From Harmonia axyridis (lineage: Eukaryota; Arthropoda; Insecta; Coleoptera; Coccinellidae), in the NCBI RefSeq assembly GCF_914767665.1, contig NC_059503.1, positions 37,200,001 through 37,264,000 of the forward strand: DNA of 64,000 nucleotides, given 5' to 3'. Both the position numbers and the translations under genes were made by a program. Below are positions 35,602 through 47,715 of the stretch, piece after piece. The notes under the pieces were generated by a model that searched no databases, had not been told where the DNA came from, and saw only the letters and a list, made by a program, of their open reading frames with translations. Position 1 is the first letter of the stretch. Each line of letters begins with the position of its first letter.

Positions 35602-36240
35602 GATTGTCCCATTTTCGAGACCAACTGAAAATTTACCAGGAAATGGGTGTTGTTGGAATAAAAAGAGCCGTGTGACTCACCAATGTGTCTTCTGGAAGAA
35701 CGCGATCAATTGGGAATACCTGCCTAATTGAATAATTTCGATCGTTAATTCTGCTATCTTATGTTGCGAAAATAATTTTTTGGTCGCATTTCTTTGAAAA
35801 AAGAAGTGAAAGGCAAATCGTAATCGGATGGAAATTATGATTTAATTTAGTTATGTGACAACAAGGTTTTTTCAGTAGGAAAATACAAGATGATGCGGTT
35901 TCAGATCGGCAAAACTTCCACTAAATTGCGTTCAGAGTTCATAGCACTATTCTGGAAAGAAGTCACCGTCGCACTCAATGAACTGATAATTTGATATCAA
36001 AAGAATAGTGCATAATTCGAAACATTTACTTTTTATAATGAATAGGATGCACGATAGTAAAAAATTTTGTTCGCTCACCATCCAGAATTTTTCTTGGAAT
36101 TTACAAGAAATATATACCCCAGCAAAATTGGGAGAAAGGACAATCTCAACGCATTTTGTAGTTCATTTTATCTTGAATCCTTCGGTCGACTTGAGCAATC
36201 ATTTTTTTGCATTGTAGCTTGAATACTTAGGAACATAACT
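35602..36240. repeat. 650-bp direct duplication, copy B
   Basis: Counterpart of 32171-32820 in the same orientation. Upstream flanks differ (CCCTAATAA here, TCATTTCG in copy A), which fixes the left border. The right border merges into the inverted end of the mariner that follows. Confidence 0.85.
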
Positions 36241-37161
36241 GTTCATAAATAATATGCCGTTCTCAGTTACTTCGTTTTCTGTTACAGTTACACAGGGGTG
36301 AACAAAAAACATTAAGAGTAAGCTTTTAAGAAAGTTTACGAACACACAGATGATGCCTCATCTTTTATTTACATTTCTTTTTTTTATTGATTGCGATATC
36401 TTAATTTTGAGACAATTTACAGCACTTCATATGGTACCGTAGTTGAACGAGAAATTAATTTAATTTTTATCGCGAAGGTCTTGAAGCTAATGTTAATAAA
36501 TTGATATACTGAAACGATAGTATCTATGAACAAATTCCATGAAAAAGTCTATTATAATATTGAATTCAGTTATCATTTCTCAACAGATGAATAGTTACAA
36601 CTTCCGTTAAACCAACTAAATGTTCATTATTCGATCGATTGTACTTTGTATCAATAATGTATCATTAGGAGTACAACTTTGATTCCGCCGTTTTGCAATA
36701 GATGGCTGTAGCGGTAAGTGGAAGTTGAAATGAATCGATCGTTCTTAGATGTCATACAATAAGCTTAGGTATTCGTAAACATGACGCCATCGAAATATTA
36801 GTCGATTTGTGTCTGCATCATGAAGTTATTCTCGATTAAACATTAAACAAATTCTCATCATTTGCGGGAGGTTTTAATTTTCTGCTTTAAAATGAAGAAA
36901 TCTGCGACTGAGACTCATCGAATGCTCTGAAATACCTTTGATGAGGCCGCTATTAGTGAAAGAACGTGCCGAAAGAGGTTTCAATTCAACGCTTCAAGAT
37001 CGGTGATTTTGACGTCGAAGGCCAGCATTGCGGTTAAAGAGAGGAGGTTTGCGAAGATGCAGAATTGGAGGAACTACTTGATCAAGATGCGTGCCAAACG
37101 CAACAAGAATTGGCAGGATCATTGGGAGTGACGCAACAAGCCATTTAAAAACGCCTGAAAG

Positions 37162-38690
37162 CAGGGGCGGATCCAGGCGATGTCTGAGGGGGGGGCCATA
37201 GAAAGTCACGGCTGATATCGATTAGCAAAATAGCGGAATTTTTTGTTGGTGCCTATCAAGACACGTGTTTTTTTATAGAAAGATGTATTTTAGTAAATCA
37301 TATCATATTCAGTTTCCAAAATATTTGTAGTACAAAAACAAGTTCGAACAATTTCATGAATATATGTAGATGTATTTCATGAGAAAACTCGGGCACAAGA
37401 AAGTATGAGGTATAGAAAAAAATCATTATTTTTGCATAAAAATCAAGATTTAATTACCACAGTTAGAATGATCCGTTTCCTTTCGAATATGCGCCGTTTT
37501 GTTCTATAACTTGTTGCTTTTTTGAAGGTTTGTGTATGCCTCCCTCATAGAAGCCCTAGTCGATATTGGCGAAAAATTGAGACAGTCGAATTTCACAAGC
37601 CTCTGTTAAAACGAATTTTTCACCAGCAAAATTGTTCGCCATGGACATCAAGATATGATAATCCCTTGGTGCCAGGTCCGGATTATAAGGTGGATGCATA
37701 AGAACTTCTGGCGAGTCACTATTGATGTGTGTGGCCTTACGTTGTCCCCAAGGAACACAATTCCTCTCCTGGTGGTTGCTTCTGGGCAATTGCTTCCTTC
37801 AGAAGGTCTAAAGGTTGACAGTACAGATCCGAGTCAATATTTGTGCCTTAGGGGAGCAGCTTATGTAGATAATTCCCTGCCAATCCCACCAAATACACAG
37901 CAAAACCTTCCTGACCGTTTCCGACAGCTCACCGCTTTTTTACTAGGACCGTTTTCACTTGACGTTGTCGTAAGTCATTCACATTTCATCACCAGCCACC
38001 AACCGTTTCCACAATGGGGTTATTTTATTGCGTTTCAGCAGCGATTCGCAAATGGAAATTCGGTCCAAGAGGTTTTTTGCAGTAACTCGTGTGGTACCCA
38101 TACATCTAGCTTCTTCTTGAGACCAGCCTTTTGCAAATGGTTCAAAAAGGTTTTTTACGCAATCTTCAACTCTTGAGCAATGGAAACAGGACCCGAAAAT
38201 GTCCTTGATTTTGTCGATATTTTAGACAATTGGTCTCCAGCATCAAGCATCTTTGACATAAAAATTACCGGAACGGAATCGACGAAAACAAAATTGCGCG
38301 TAATTGGCTATTACAGTATCAAGAACATAAAACTATTTAAATTTTCAGCCGCTTGGCTCGCATTTTCGCCTTTATCGAAGAAAAACGCAAATATAACGTA
38401 TTTTTTCTTTGTTATTTTGTCCATCTTCAACGCGCGCTGAGTAAACTTATCACAAAACTGTCGCAAAAGATTATGTAGTACAAAATCTCATCTTTCTAAC
38501 GCCATGTTGTGGAACCCGATCGGACTTATTAAACGCGTAATACAGATAACTAAAGCTATCTATTGGAAAAAAAAAATTTAAAACTTAATGAGTGCATATT
38601 TTTCGGGAATTCAGGATACACTTTTATAGTTATAAGGTCCGCGAGGGGGGGGCCATGGCCCCCATGGCCCCCCCCCTGGATCCGCCCCTG
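37162..38690. mobile_element. Non-autonomous hAT inside mariner A
   Basis: CAGGGGCGGATCCAG at the left and CTGGATCCGCCCCTG at the right are perfect 15-bp inverted ends. The 8-bp duplication CCTGAAAG (37154-37161, 38691-38698) is exact, and removing the element restores continuity of mariner A. It has no hAT transposase; its centre is a mariner insertion. Confidence 0.92.
37450..38445 (-). pseudogene. Mariner element B transposase, nested in the hAT
   Basis: Minus-strand remnants run from a helix-turn-helix part (WSQEEARCMGTTRVTAKNLL near 38060-38120) through VAGDEM (first Asp) and VLLCIWWDWQG to PPYNPDLAPRDYH (third Asp, at 37650-37690) and EGGIHKLPKK. Multiple frameshifts. It is a different subfamily from mariner A, judged by the text around the catalytic motifs. 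Confidence 0.8.
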
Positions 38691-38878
38691 CCTGAAAGTC
38701 ATGGGAATGATTCAGAAACAGGAAAATTGGGTGCCGTACGAGTTGAAGCCGAAAGATTGTTTGCTTCTGAACATGAACATGAACATGCTTGCAAGGCAAA
38801 GAAGGAAGGGATTTCTGAATTGCATTGTGACTGAAGACGAAAATGGATTCATTTCGATTATCGCACGCGCAAAAAAAA

Positions 38879-39026
38879 GACTACCTTCGGTAGCACAGTG
38901 GTTTGGGAGACGGCTGTGATGCTGAAGGTACCGGGTTCGAATCCCGGCTAGGTCATGGATGTTATGGTATGATGAGGTTACATGTAAGAGTATCTAATTG
39001 AAGAATAAAGTCGTTAAAAAAAAAAA
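38879..39026 (+). mobile_element. tRNA-derived SINE with A-tail
   Basis: A tRNA-like head has an A-box region GGTAGCACAGTGGTT and a perfect T-arm CCGGG-TTCGAAT-CCCGG with B-box GGTTCGAATCC (38934-38944). A 70-bp body and a run of 12 A (39015-39026) follow. It splits mariner A between ARAKKR and SWGYSGYAS. No hammerhead core is present in its body. Confidence 0.8.
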
Positions 39027-39709
39027 CATCATGGGGATATTCCGGCTATGCTTCCACTTCTATGGCCAATCCGAATATTCACGGTTCCAAGTATCCTCCT
39101 CAGTATTTGGTGGGACTAGGTATCATGCTCTGTATTTGGTGGGACCAGCTGGGCGTAGTGTGTTATGACTTATGAGTTGTTGAAACCGACTGAAACAATC
39201 ACAGAGGATCGTTATCTATCGCAATTAAAGCGTTCGAGCCGAGCATTGAAAGACAAAAGGCCGCAATATACAACGAGAGACATGATAAAGTGATTTTACA
39301 GCATGAAAATGCTCGACCCCATGTTGCGAAAGTGTTCAAGATAGGAATATTGGAAACGTTGAAATGGGAAGTCCCCGCCGTATTCTCCAGAAAGGACTCC
39401 CTCGGACTATCACTTATTTCGACCAATGGCACAGGGCCTGGCTGACTAGCACTTCCGGTCTTATGAAGAAGTAAAAAATTGGATCGATTCGTGGATCGCT
39501 TCAAAAAAAGACCGGTTTTTTCAACGCGGGATTCGTACGCTGCCCGAAAGATGGGAGTAAGTAGTGGCCAGCGATGGACAATACTATGAATCATAAATGT
39601 ATAACCAGTTTTTTTACAATAAAGCCTCGAATTTCGGAAAAAAACGGCGGAAGCAAAGTTGTACGCCTGTAACAAAAATGAAGTAACTGAGGACTGTTCA
39701 TACGAACAG

Positions 39710-40390
39710 TTATGTGTTATGTTTCAGAGGGATCAAGTTACAATAAAAAAAATAATTGCTAAAATCGGTCAAAGACAGAGACACAGGACTGTATAGGTAA
39801 ATATGCACATATGAGATGTGATTGTTGTCAGTTAGTTCATCAAGATGACGGGTTCTGATGATCCGATCATTCATGCCATTTTTCGGCACGTGATTATTTT
39901 ATAGTATAAACGAACTGAATGTCAACCTAGTCGGATCTTTTGTTTTGAAAATAATATTGATATTATCATCATTGAAAATTTTTTTTTTTGGATATTTTGG
40001 TTAAATTTTTATAGGTCTGACGATACGATTCACACATTTTGCATGAAGCTTGAATTTTTTATATTATATCTGCACGTAAAATCTTAAACCTATCGAATAT
40101 GCTATCTATGAAATATTGAGTATTCATTTCCGATATTTTCTGTGATTCTGGTGACATGACCAACATGAAATTTTCCGAACGAATAACCTTGGGGTAAAAC
40201 TCTACGGCATAATACCTATATTCATTGTATTTTTTGGTATTTTGTCTCGTATTTTGTGAAAGTTCAGAAAATAATATTGGGAATTTTTTTAAGGGTTTGG
40301 GGAGGGGCGAACAAGAATGAGAGAATCCTTGACTAATTTTGCCAAAAAGAGTCATGTAAGCAGGAGCCAGCAAACGCTTTGTTTTTCAGA
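39710..40390. other. Spacer without recognised features
   Basis: AT-rich; the minus-strand ORF at 40059-40373 matches no family I know. Confidence 0.3.
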
Positions 40391-40395
40391 TGACT

Positions 40396-41370
40396 GATGA
40401 AGGGTGTCCTAACAAGCTTTGTTTTGGAGATATACAGTGTTAAAGTTCGAAAAAAAATCAGTTATTCTTTATAACTCCAGTATTATTACATTAATTGTTT
40501 CAATTTTTAGGTATTGAATTCTAGATAATGTTTCGAATGAGGTAAATGTCTTCTGCCAAAATTATTCAGTGGCGTAGATAAGGGCGTGCGATGATCCTTT
40601 GCCTATTGAGAATCTACTCCACTGTCTTTTTTTCGATAAAATAATTCCATTTGTGAAATAAAAAAATTAGAATAAGAGAGGTCTCCTGAATTTTTTTCAT
40701 AGAATCTACCGTTTTTGAGAAAATTGAGTAACTACGAAGCAAACACTATCTAAAAAATAAATTATGGTTAATCATTTAACGAATTTAAATCGATCAATTT
40801 TGAGTCGGTACGAGGTGTGTGTTGAAAGAAATCGCTCATATTTTGAAAGAATTTTGTGAATATTTTTATCATTTAAATGTCCGGCAAATGTTTTTCCTGA
40901 AATATTCAATTAAATACCAAAATACCATCTGAAAGCGATGTAATAAACTACACCAATTTTTATACTTTCATCTATCACTAATTGGGAAAATTGGACAAAT
41001 TTATTTTTTTTTATTTTTATAAACAGTTTTTACTATGTAGGTACTCGATCATCTCGAAAATGATACATTCTATGAAAAAATTTGAAGACCTTCTTTTTAG
41101 TAAAACTCTTATCTATTGATACTGATATATTTTCAATGAAGAAAGCATTGCATCGCATCCCTGTATCTACGCCACTGGATAATTTTGGCAGGAGAATATT
41201 ACCTAATTCAAAACATTACATAATGTAGATTTCAATATCTAAAAATTAAATCCATGAATGTATTAAAACTAGAGTTACCTTTAAGTGAAAAACTGTAATA
41301 ATTTGAATCTTAAACAGCCTGTATCTCAAAAACGAAGCATATTAGGAAATATGTTGTTCTATCTGACGCC
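40396..41370. mobile_element. Foldback element with arms of about 230 bp
   Basis: The left arm (GCTTTGTTTTGGAGATATAC, CTGCCAAAATTATTCAGTGG, CGTAGAT) is matched in inverse by the right arm (ATCTACGCCACTGGATAATT, TTGGCAGGAG, CTGTATCTCAAAAACGAAGC). The roughly 500-bp centre is unpaired and non-coding. Confidence 0.75.
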
Positions 41371-41786
41371 AAAATTATTGAACTAAAATCTGGACCACCT
41401 TGTATATCTGGATCATTGAGTGAAATCAGAAACTTACTTTCTTAGCTTCCTGGTACCTATTTCTGAAGCACAGATTCTGCAGTAAAAACACCAATGATGT
41501 ACAATTCTAAATGAAAAACCTCACAGTAAACAATTGGTGATTTTGCAATATCATGCCCAACGACAAACAGCATAAAAGAGGAACATAATTCAGTTGAGAA
41601 AACGGAAAGAACACACGCGTTAATTTCTGTAGTCCGTTTTCGGCCGAGTACTGAGGAAGTGTGTGTAATCAGGGACAGAAGTTTCACCAAATTCAACTCC
41701 CTCACTATATGTATCGAATATCAATTGAATCTATCGTAATTAGCGCTTATATTTATTCGAAATCTTGTGGTTCAAGGTTTCACACG

Positions 41787-41838
41787 TAAAAATACTGCAA
41801 ATTCCAAGAGCCTTCTCTAGGAATTTGCAGTATTTTTT
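41787..41838. repeat. Perfect 19-bp hairpin
   Basis: TAAAAATACTGCAAATTCC and GGAATTTGCAGTATTTTTT pair almost without fault around a 14-nt loop. There is no poly-T or coding context; it could be a small MITE or an RNA hairpin. Confidence 0.6.
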
Positions 41839-41839
41839 C

Positions 41840-42530
41840 CTAGGAAAACGTGATGGTGTTTAAATAACATTTTTCTTATTTGCACACTATCTCGTTTTCC
41901 TTGTACTACAAAATACTAAAATGGCAGATGGAAAAACTGAAAATTTACATACACTAACTATGGTTCAGTTTTTACTTTTTCCTCATTTGTCCGAATGAAA
42001 TTCGGAAAATTGATACCTATCATCAAAACTATGAGGGAAAGGAACTAGCATTGAAAGTTTTGAATTGTATTATGGTGTAAGATATCAAATTTCATTTAAT
42101 AATATAAATTTTTCGTTCAGACGAATAAATTTTTTTTGAGAATGACAATTTTCATTCTGCGAAAGGCTCCAAAAGGGCAAATGAAACTAAGAACTAGGGA
42201 AATGGTGTGATGTTGATACAAGAAAGAAAAGAGAGATTTCCAGAGGTAGGGATGTATTCTTTTCTCCCAAAATCTTATAAAATCACGTCAGTGCTTCCTC
42301 ATTTTGTTTTCCATATTCTAATAGTTGAATATCCTCTATGGTTAGGACAAAGTTTAGTAAAAATGTATGACATAAATTACAGAATACAGATTTTAATTCA
42401 TACAATCAATATTGCAGAATTCGTCAGGTGATTAATGATAAAAGATCTCATATAGTTCAAATACTAAAAGTAACAAAAAAAGCACACATAAATCAAACAC
42501 AGATATACAAAGGTCACACGAAACCAACAA
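41840..42530. other. Spacer without recognised features
   Basis: Only short ORFs without family resemblance are present. Confidence 0.3.
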
Positions 42531-42532
42531 CT

Positions 42533-43575
42533 CTAGGTAGGCACATGAAAACAATCGATGCTGATATTCATGGCGAGATACTCTTCTACCGCATAAAAAC
42601 TCTGGTTGATGATGAACCTCTTTACCAATCTAGTAAACGATCTCACAGGTAGGGTTCTGATTTCTTGCAGTAGCTTATTGTACAATTTGGGTCCCCAGAC
42701 GTCTATGTATATAGTATTTCCAGACAGTCGATGGAAACGAGTAGACAGCTTGTCCTTATTTCGTGTGACGTATCCACATGAACCTGTTCGAAAGATTTCA
42801 ACATACCTGTGAACATAAATTAGACAAGTGAGTATATATAACCTCGGCAAAGTGAGTATTTTCCAATTACAAAGTAGCCCCTACAACTTTCCCTAGATCC
42901 CGTCCCCGTCAGCGCTCGGATAGCCCTCTTCTGCTGGAAAAATATTTCAGCAGAGTGCGTAGAGTTGCCCCAAAACACAATTACAAAGGAAATGAAGCTC
43001 TAGAAGAAGGAGATATAGGCAATCCTAGCATACAAATGAGTTGAGGTTCTCTTCATAGGTCTAATGGCGAATATTGCTCCATTCAACTTCCTTTTGATAC
43101 CCTCAATATGCTCCTTCCAGTTTAGTTTGGAGTCTAGAAGAACGCTATTATTAATCAAACGATTCGCCGTGAACTATATCTCTATTTCGCCCATCCGCCT
43201 CCTCGATTCAAGTCTCAGCTACAAATTTGAATCACCTCGCAATATGAAGGAGCTGTCGTCAGCAAACATAAATACCCAAGTCATCCCAAGTCATTTATGA
43301 AATCCCAAGTCATTCCAAGTCATTTATGAAAATGAGGAACAGCAGGGGGCCCAAAATTGACCCCTGAGGTACTCCCATCCTTATGTGACTGCTGGAGGAG
43401 CATCGTTTCTGCCAGTAAATAGACTAAATAGTTCTACCACTTAAATAGCTCTTCATTTTTTCCAAAGTTACTCCTCTTACACCGTAGTGGTGTAGTTTAT
43501 CCAATAATATTTAAATAATATTTTGTGGCTGACAAGATCGAAGGCCTTCGTGAGGTTGTAGCAAATTTGCTGGCA
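42533..43575 (-). pseudogene. LINE reverse transcriptase (R1/jockey-like), C-terminal half
   Basis: Read right to left: LTKAFDLVSHKIL (palm Asp motif), GQFWAPCCSSFS/MTWNDLG, FADDSSFIL (YADD-type box), LLDSKLNWKEHIEGIKRKLN, FWGNSTHSAEIFFQQKRAIR, then RNKDKLSTRFHRLS and WGPKLYNKLLQEIR. Stops and frameshifts throughout. A small direct duplication (CCCAAGTCATTTATGA) is at about 43280-43330. Confidence 0.85.
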
Positions 43576-43579
43576 TAGT

Positions 43580-44185
43580 TGGTGATTTTCAGGAATTCAG
43601 TCACCAGCAATCTGTATAATCCAGTATTCTATACAATACCTAGGAAATGTATAGAATTCCTATAACGTTCAAGCACTAGAGGAAATATAATGAATTACTA
43701 ATTCCTTTACCTAGGTATTCATACAATACCAAATGTGCTGCAGTCAAAGAGTGTGGAAGACGAGAAGAGGAAAAGGTGACACGTGCAGGCAGGTAGTAAA
43801 TGCGATGAGACATGTTGAACGTTCTTGCAAAAAACACTGAGATGCTGAAAAGAGTCTTCAAAGTGAGATTTCAAGCAGTTCAAAATGACACAATAGTTCC
43901 TGATGTAACAGTAAATAAATCTATTTTTACTTACTCAATTTTTTTATTTTTCGGTCTTTACCAATGATATAACTTATTCATAATTACCCATTTTTCAGAA
44001 TACATCACATCTGCGTCATAGTTTTAGATAACTTTTTTGCTTCCTTTTTCTTTTTTTTGTTAGACCTTGAAGTCTGTTTATTGCGAAGGTCGGGTGGGGC
44101 GCGGCTTCCTAGGAGATATAACCCTAGTTATCTTTTCATCCTTTGGATCTTCCTAATGGTAGTCAGCTTGTTGGTTTCTGTCATT
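43580..44185. other. Spacer without recognised features
   Basis: A partial inverted duplication (CAATACCTAGGAAATG / TACCTAGGTATT) lies at 43630-43740; otherwise nothing is recognised. Confidence 0.3.
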
Positions 44186-44189
44186 AGCG

Positions 44190-44690
44190 ACGTGTGCTAA
44201 TCTATATCAATATATTCTCCTCTTCCTTTCCTACCGCACTATATCTTCTTTTTTTTCCTCCCCTTTTAAAAGATACATTGCCTGAATATTTCCTGTTTAT
44301 TTTCTCCATGTATTCGTTTCCTGGGATGTATATTGCTAGCTGCTCCACCATCGTTTTGGTGGGCGCCCTTACGGCCTCCTTCCGTGTGGTATGTTGTCTC
44401 TTGCAATCTTGGCCATCCTGCCTGGACTCATACTGTCGATGTGCTGGTTCCATATCCTTCTTTCCTCTCTAATCCACCTCACAACATCGCCTCTTTGGCA
44501 CTTTTCTCTAATGGTTGTATTCCTCTGCCTATCGTTCAGTGTATATCCTGTGATTGTCCTCAGGGTCTTCATCTCGGTTGTTATTAAGATTCTCTTCGCA
44601 CCGATGTTTCAGCTCTTGTTTCCGAGCCATATATCATATCAGCCATTTTTAGGATAAGTTTTTTCTGATGTTATTTTTTAGTATAATTGG
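44190..44690 (-). pseudogene. LINE 3' coding fragment
   Basis: MKTLRTITGYTLNDRQRNTT, EKCQRGDVVRWIREERRIW and MAKIARDNIPHGRR in one frame, followed by the KRW motif, form the C-terminal region found in many insect LINEs. The frame is open over about 68 codons; the rest is shifted. Confidence 0.7.
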
Positions 44691-45299
44691 GTTGGAAAAT
44701 GAATGCTTATTATTATTATCATTATAATAAAGGCTTATTATTATAACTGGTCTTACACATGTTTATATCCTCGACTTACATTCTGTACTCAGATGTTTGT
44801 TATTCCAGATTGGATATTTCAGATATCCTGAGATGGCAGCGGTTTTTTTAGTCTGTTTCCTCACTTCATCTTTCGGGAAAACTGATCATGCCAATAGATG
44901 ATAACCAAGAGGAATCAAATAAAAGACCAATCTACGCTGAAAAAAACAGCAAAAGCACCGCGATGAGAAAGTTAAAAAAGCAGAAAGTTGACATTTTTAG
45001 AGGCAATGGAATCCCCAACAGTTTGCTTAAACCAGCTCCAAGAGGAAACTGGATATGGTTGGGAGGTTTGTGATCCCAGATAACAGCTGAGGAAAAATGG
45101 CCTGACAAGGATATCTTATGTTTTGATCTGAGGTCGAAAACTTCGAAGAAGTCCTTCAAATTCGGTAGCAGCAACCTGACACTCGAGGAGCTTCTTCAGC
45201 CTGGTACCTAGCCTGAGGGAGTAAGAATTAGATTATTTTGAAATGTTTGATATAGGTATCTGAAACAAATCGTTCAGTTTGTACCACCAACCACAAACA

Positions 45300-45590
45300 T
45301 AATTAATTCTCTAAAATGCTACTACCAGAATGTTAGAGGTTTGCGTACCAAATTGAATGAGTTTTCGAAGGCAGTATTTAATACTAATTATGATATAATT
45401 TTTTTAACCGAAACGTGGCTTTCCCCCGATTTCAATATCGCAAAACTAGGCTTGTATAACTATAATATTTATAGGAAGGACGAGGATACAAACATGTGAG
45501 TAATAAAAAAATTGGAGGTGGTGTCTTGGTTGTCATTAGGGTAAACTTTGTTTCTCATCCAGTATTGATTGATTCTTACGTTAATAGTAT
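45300..45590 (+). pseudogene. LINE endonuclease N-terminal fragment
   Basis: CYYQNVRGLRTKLNEF, then IIFLTETWLSPDFN and YNIYRKDED, is the start of an apurinic-type LINE endonuclease (N and E catalytic residues visible). A TGA then breaks it before VSWLSLG. It stops at a hairpin element. Confidence 0.8.
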
Positions 45591-45604
45591 ATTATTTCAT
45601 AAGG

Positions 45605-45700
45605 AGGAGAAGTGTCACTTTTCATGGCGAGCTTATGTTTACCCGCCGAACGGAGTGAGGCGGGTAATTTAAGCGAGCCATGAAAAGTCACTTCAACTCC
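45605..45700. repeat. Strong hairpin with GC-rich apex
   Basis: GTCACTTTTCATGGCGAGC pairs with GCGAGCCATGAAAAGTCAC-type sequence, and the inner stem ACCCGCC/GGCGGGT encloses GAACGGAGTGA. It resembles the stems at 33.8, 30.3, 49.1 and 58.1 kb in layout. Confidence 0.65.
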
Positions 45701-45719
45701 GAATGTAATATGCTATTTT

Positions 45720-47480
45720 TTTTTAACCTTTTTTAATTCATACAATCAAATTCTGGACATAATCGTACGAGAATATATCAGATTTGCACAGTTTTCATGG
45801 TTATATTTTATATGTTGGTACTAAGATGTTTGAAAACATGGTGAATACACTCGTCAAATTTTGAATGCAATGACATTCGACCAAATTGAAAATATTAGTT
45901 TTAGTTCGTGGCGGCGCCGCAATGTCATACTTGTCATTTCGATCTTTTTCCGTTGTTTTTGATTGGATACATTAATTAAAACCCGATACTGACCAATCAA
46001 AAGCGACGTGTAACCGAGTATGATCGTGCAAAGTCGTGAAACAAAACACGAAACGTTTACTGGAATGAATTCAAATATTTGTAATAGAGAGAGTTTATTG
46101 GTATTTCAATTACAATTACTTCCATAGATCATAACTATAATGAAAGATATACATATATGTACATAATGGCACAAAACTCGTAAATAATAAATAACAAGAA
46201 TCTTAATTTGTCGATAGCGCTACCTACAGTTGACATAACGAAGCTTAACTAATATTCTCAAAATTGGCAAAACAAAAGCTAATCAGTTCATACACCTGGT
46301 TTTTAGACATCTTAGTTTATACTTCGAACTCTTCGTCTCCGGATTTATCTGTCACTTCATCGTTTATTTTCATTTCTGCTCAGAAGTCAAGTCGTGAAAA
46401 ATAACAAATACAATATCTACTCTATACCTAGTAATATCGAAATTCCTGGACCTTACCTAAATAGAAATATATCAAGTAGATCCTGTGTTATCTCGAACTT
46501 ATCTAATAGTATAGAAGAAGTTGTTTCATAAAATGGAAGGTAGAATAAAGCAAAATCATTACATCTCGTATGGCTACTATTTACATTTATTTTGCAGAAT
46601 TGTTGAACTATCCAGGGTGAAAAAAATCGAAAATACTAATATGTACAATCCACACATACGTATTTATACATATATTTAATAAATGCATTGGATAACCAAA
46701 AGGATTGAAATAACTAGAAATATTTTCGATGAAGAATATTGTTTACAATGTTTTCTTTACGGATAAGTTATCGAAAAGCATTGATGAAATATATTTTAAT
46801 ATAACTAACCTAACAATTTTAGGATAAATATCATTAGTGTTCAGAATAAATGATTGAGAGTATTATTATTCTCATCAACAATATTAATGCACTTATATTT
46901 TTGATTACTAAAGAAGAATTACTGCAATTGTGCTAATATGTGATTTTATAAAAATACATGAGATTTGTTTTGATATAGTCTATTCATTCTATAATAATTT
47001 GAAGATTGAATGAACTCTCAGTCCATATTTTTGAAAGTATAATTATTGAAAACTTTGATTGTTACATTAGAATGCATAATATATCCCTGCATTGAATGAT
47101 AATCCAGGTATGAAGTGGTTACCTTTGTCAATTGTATTTATAATGGGAACGTTCAAAATTTGACTACTCGATGCAAGAATATAGTTAGCCAAAATTTTAG
47201 CAATATCCATTTTTTTCTGTGCTGCAGTTCTACATAACTTTCAGCAACAGAAGAGCTCTTCCATCCTCCATGTTATTTGAAGGATATTATATTTTCTCCT
47301 TTATTTAGCAGGTGAGAGGTAAATAATTATTTATTATTATACTGCTCAACTCGATTCTTCTGAATGCACCAGAATATCTGATAATTAATATTATCTGCAA
47401 TTTTGTCCCAAAATTATCAATCAATCAATGTTATTTATTTTACCAAATTTAGTACAATAATTTTCAAGAAATACTGTGAA
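45720..47480. other. AT-rich region without recognised genes
   Basis: No ORF over 60 codons, no inverted ends and no family resemblance were found. It is the largest unexplained stretch in the right half. Confidence 0.35.
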
Positions 47481-47715
47481 TTAAACCATTGGTTTGTGCC
47501 TGACAGTAACAATCATTACATCTAAACAGTTTCAAAATCAACAAATATACATGAATATACATATATATATTTTCATTTCACTAGCTTATAATTATACACA
47601 CATATTCTCCTATTTATTATTTCCTTTTTTTTACCATTTTCTCCCCATTTTATTGATTCCCCCCCTATTTTTGTTCCTCCCCCTATCGACAGAGATGAAT
47701 GCAGCACAGTACAAC

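Larger units (their letters stand above)
36230..39705 (+). mobile_element. Mariner element A, broken by hAT and SINE insertions
   Basis: The ends share, in inverse, CATAACTGTTC, CTCAGTTACTTC and TTGTTACAG. The forward transposase is readable in pieces: SATETHRML and ELEELLDQ before the hAT; MIQKQENWVPYELKP, then VTEDENG (first Asp) after it. Past the SINE come NPNIHGSK, LQHENARPHVAK with Glu where mariners have the second catalytic Asp, and SDYHLF (third Asp). Stops, frameshifts and a short internal duplication (GTATTTGGTGGGAC twice) make it dead. Confidence 0.85.

Noticed and set aside
32171..36240. The 650-bp repeats as an LTR pair
   Set aside because: No TG...CA ends, no primer-binding site and no gag-pol text in between once the hAT is removed.
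40387..40420. CTGATGA near 40389
   Set aside because: No GAAAC or pairing stems nearby; chance match at the edge of a foldback element.
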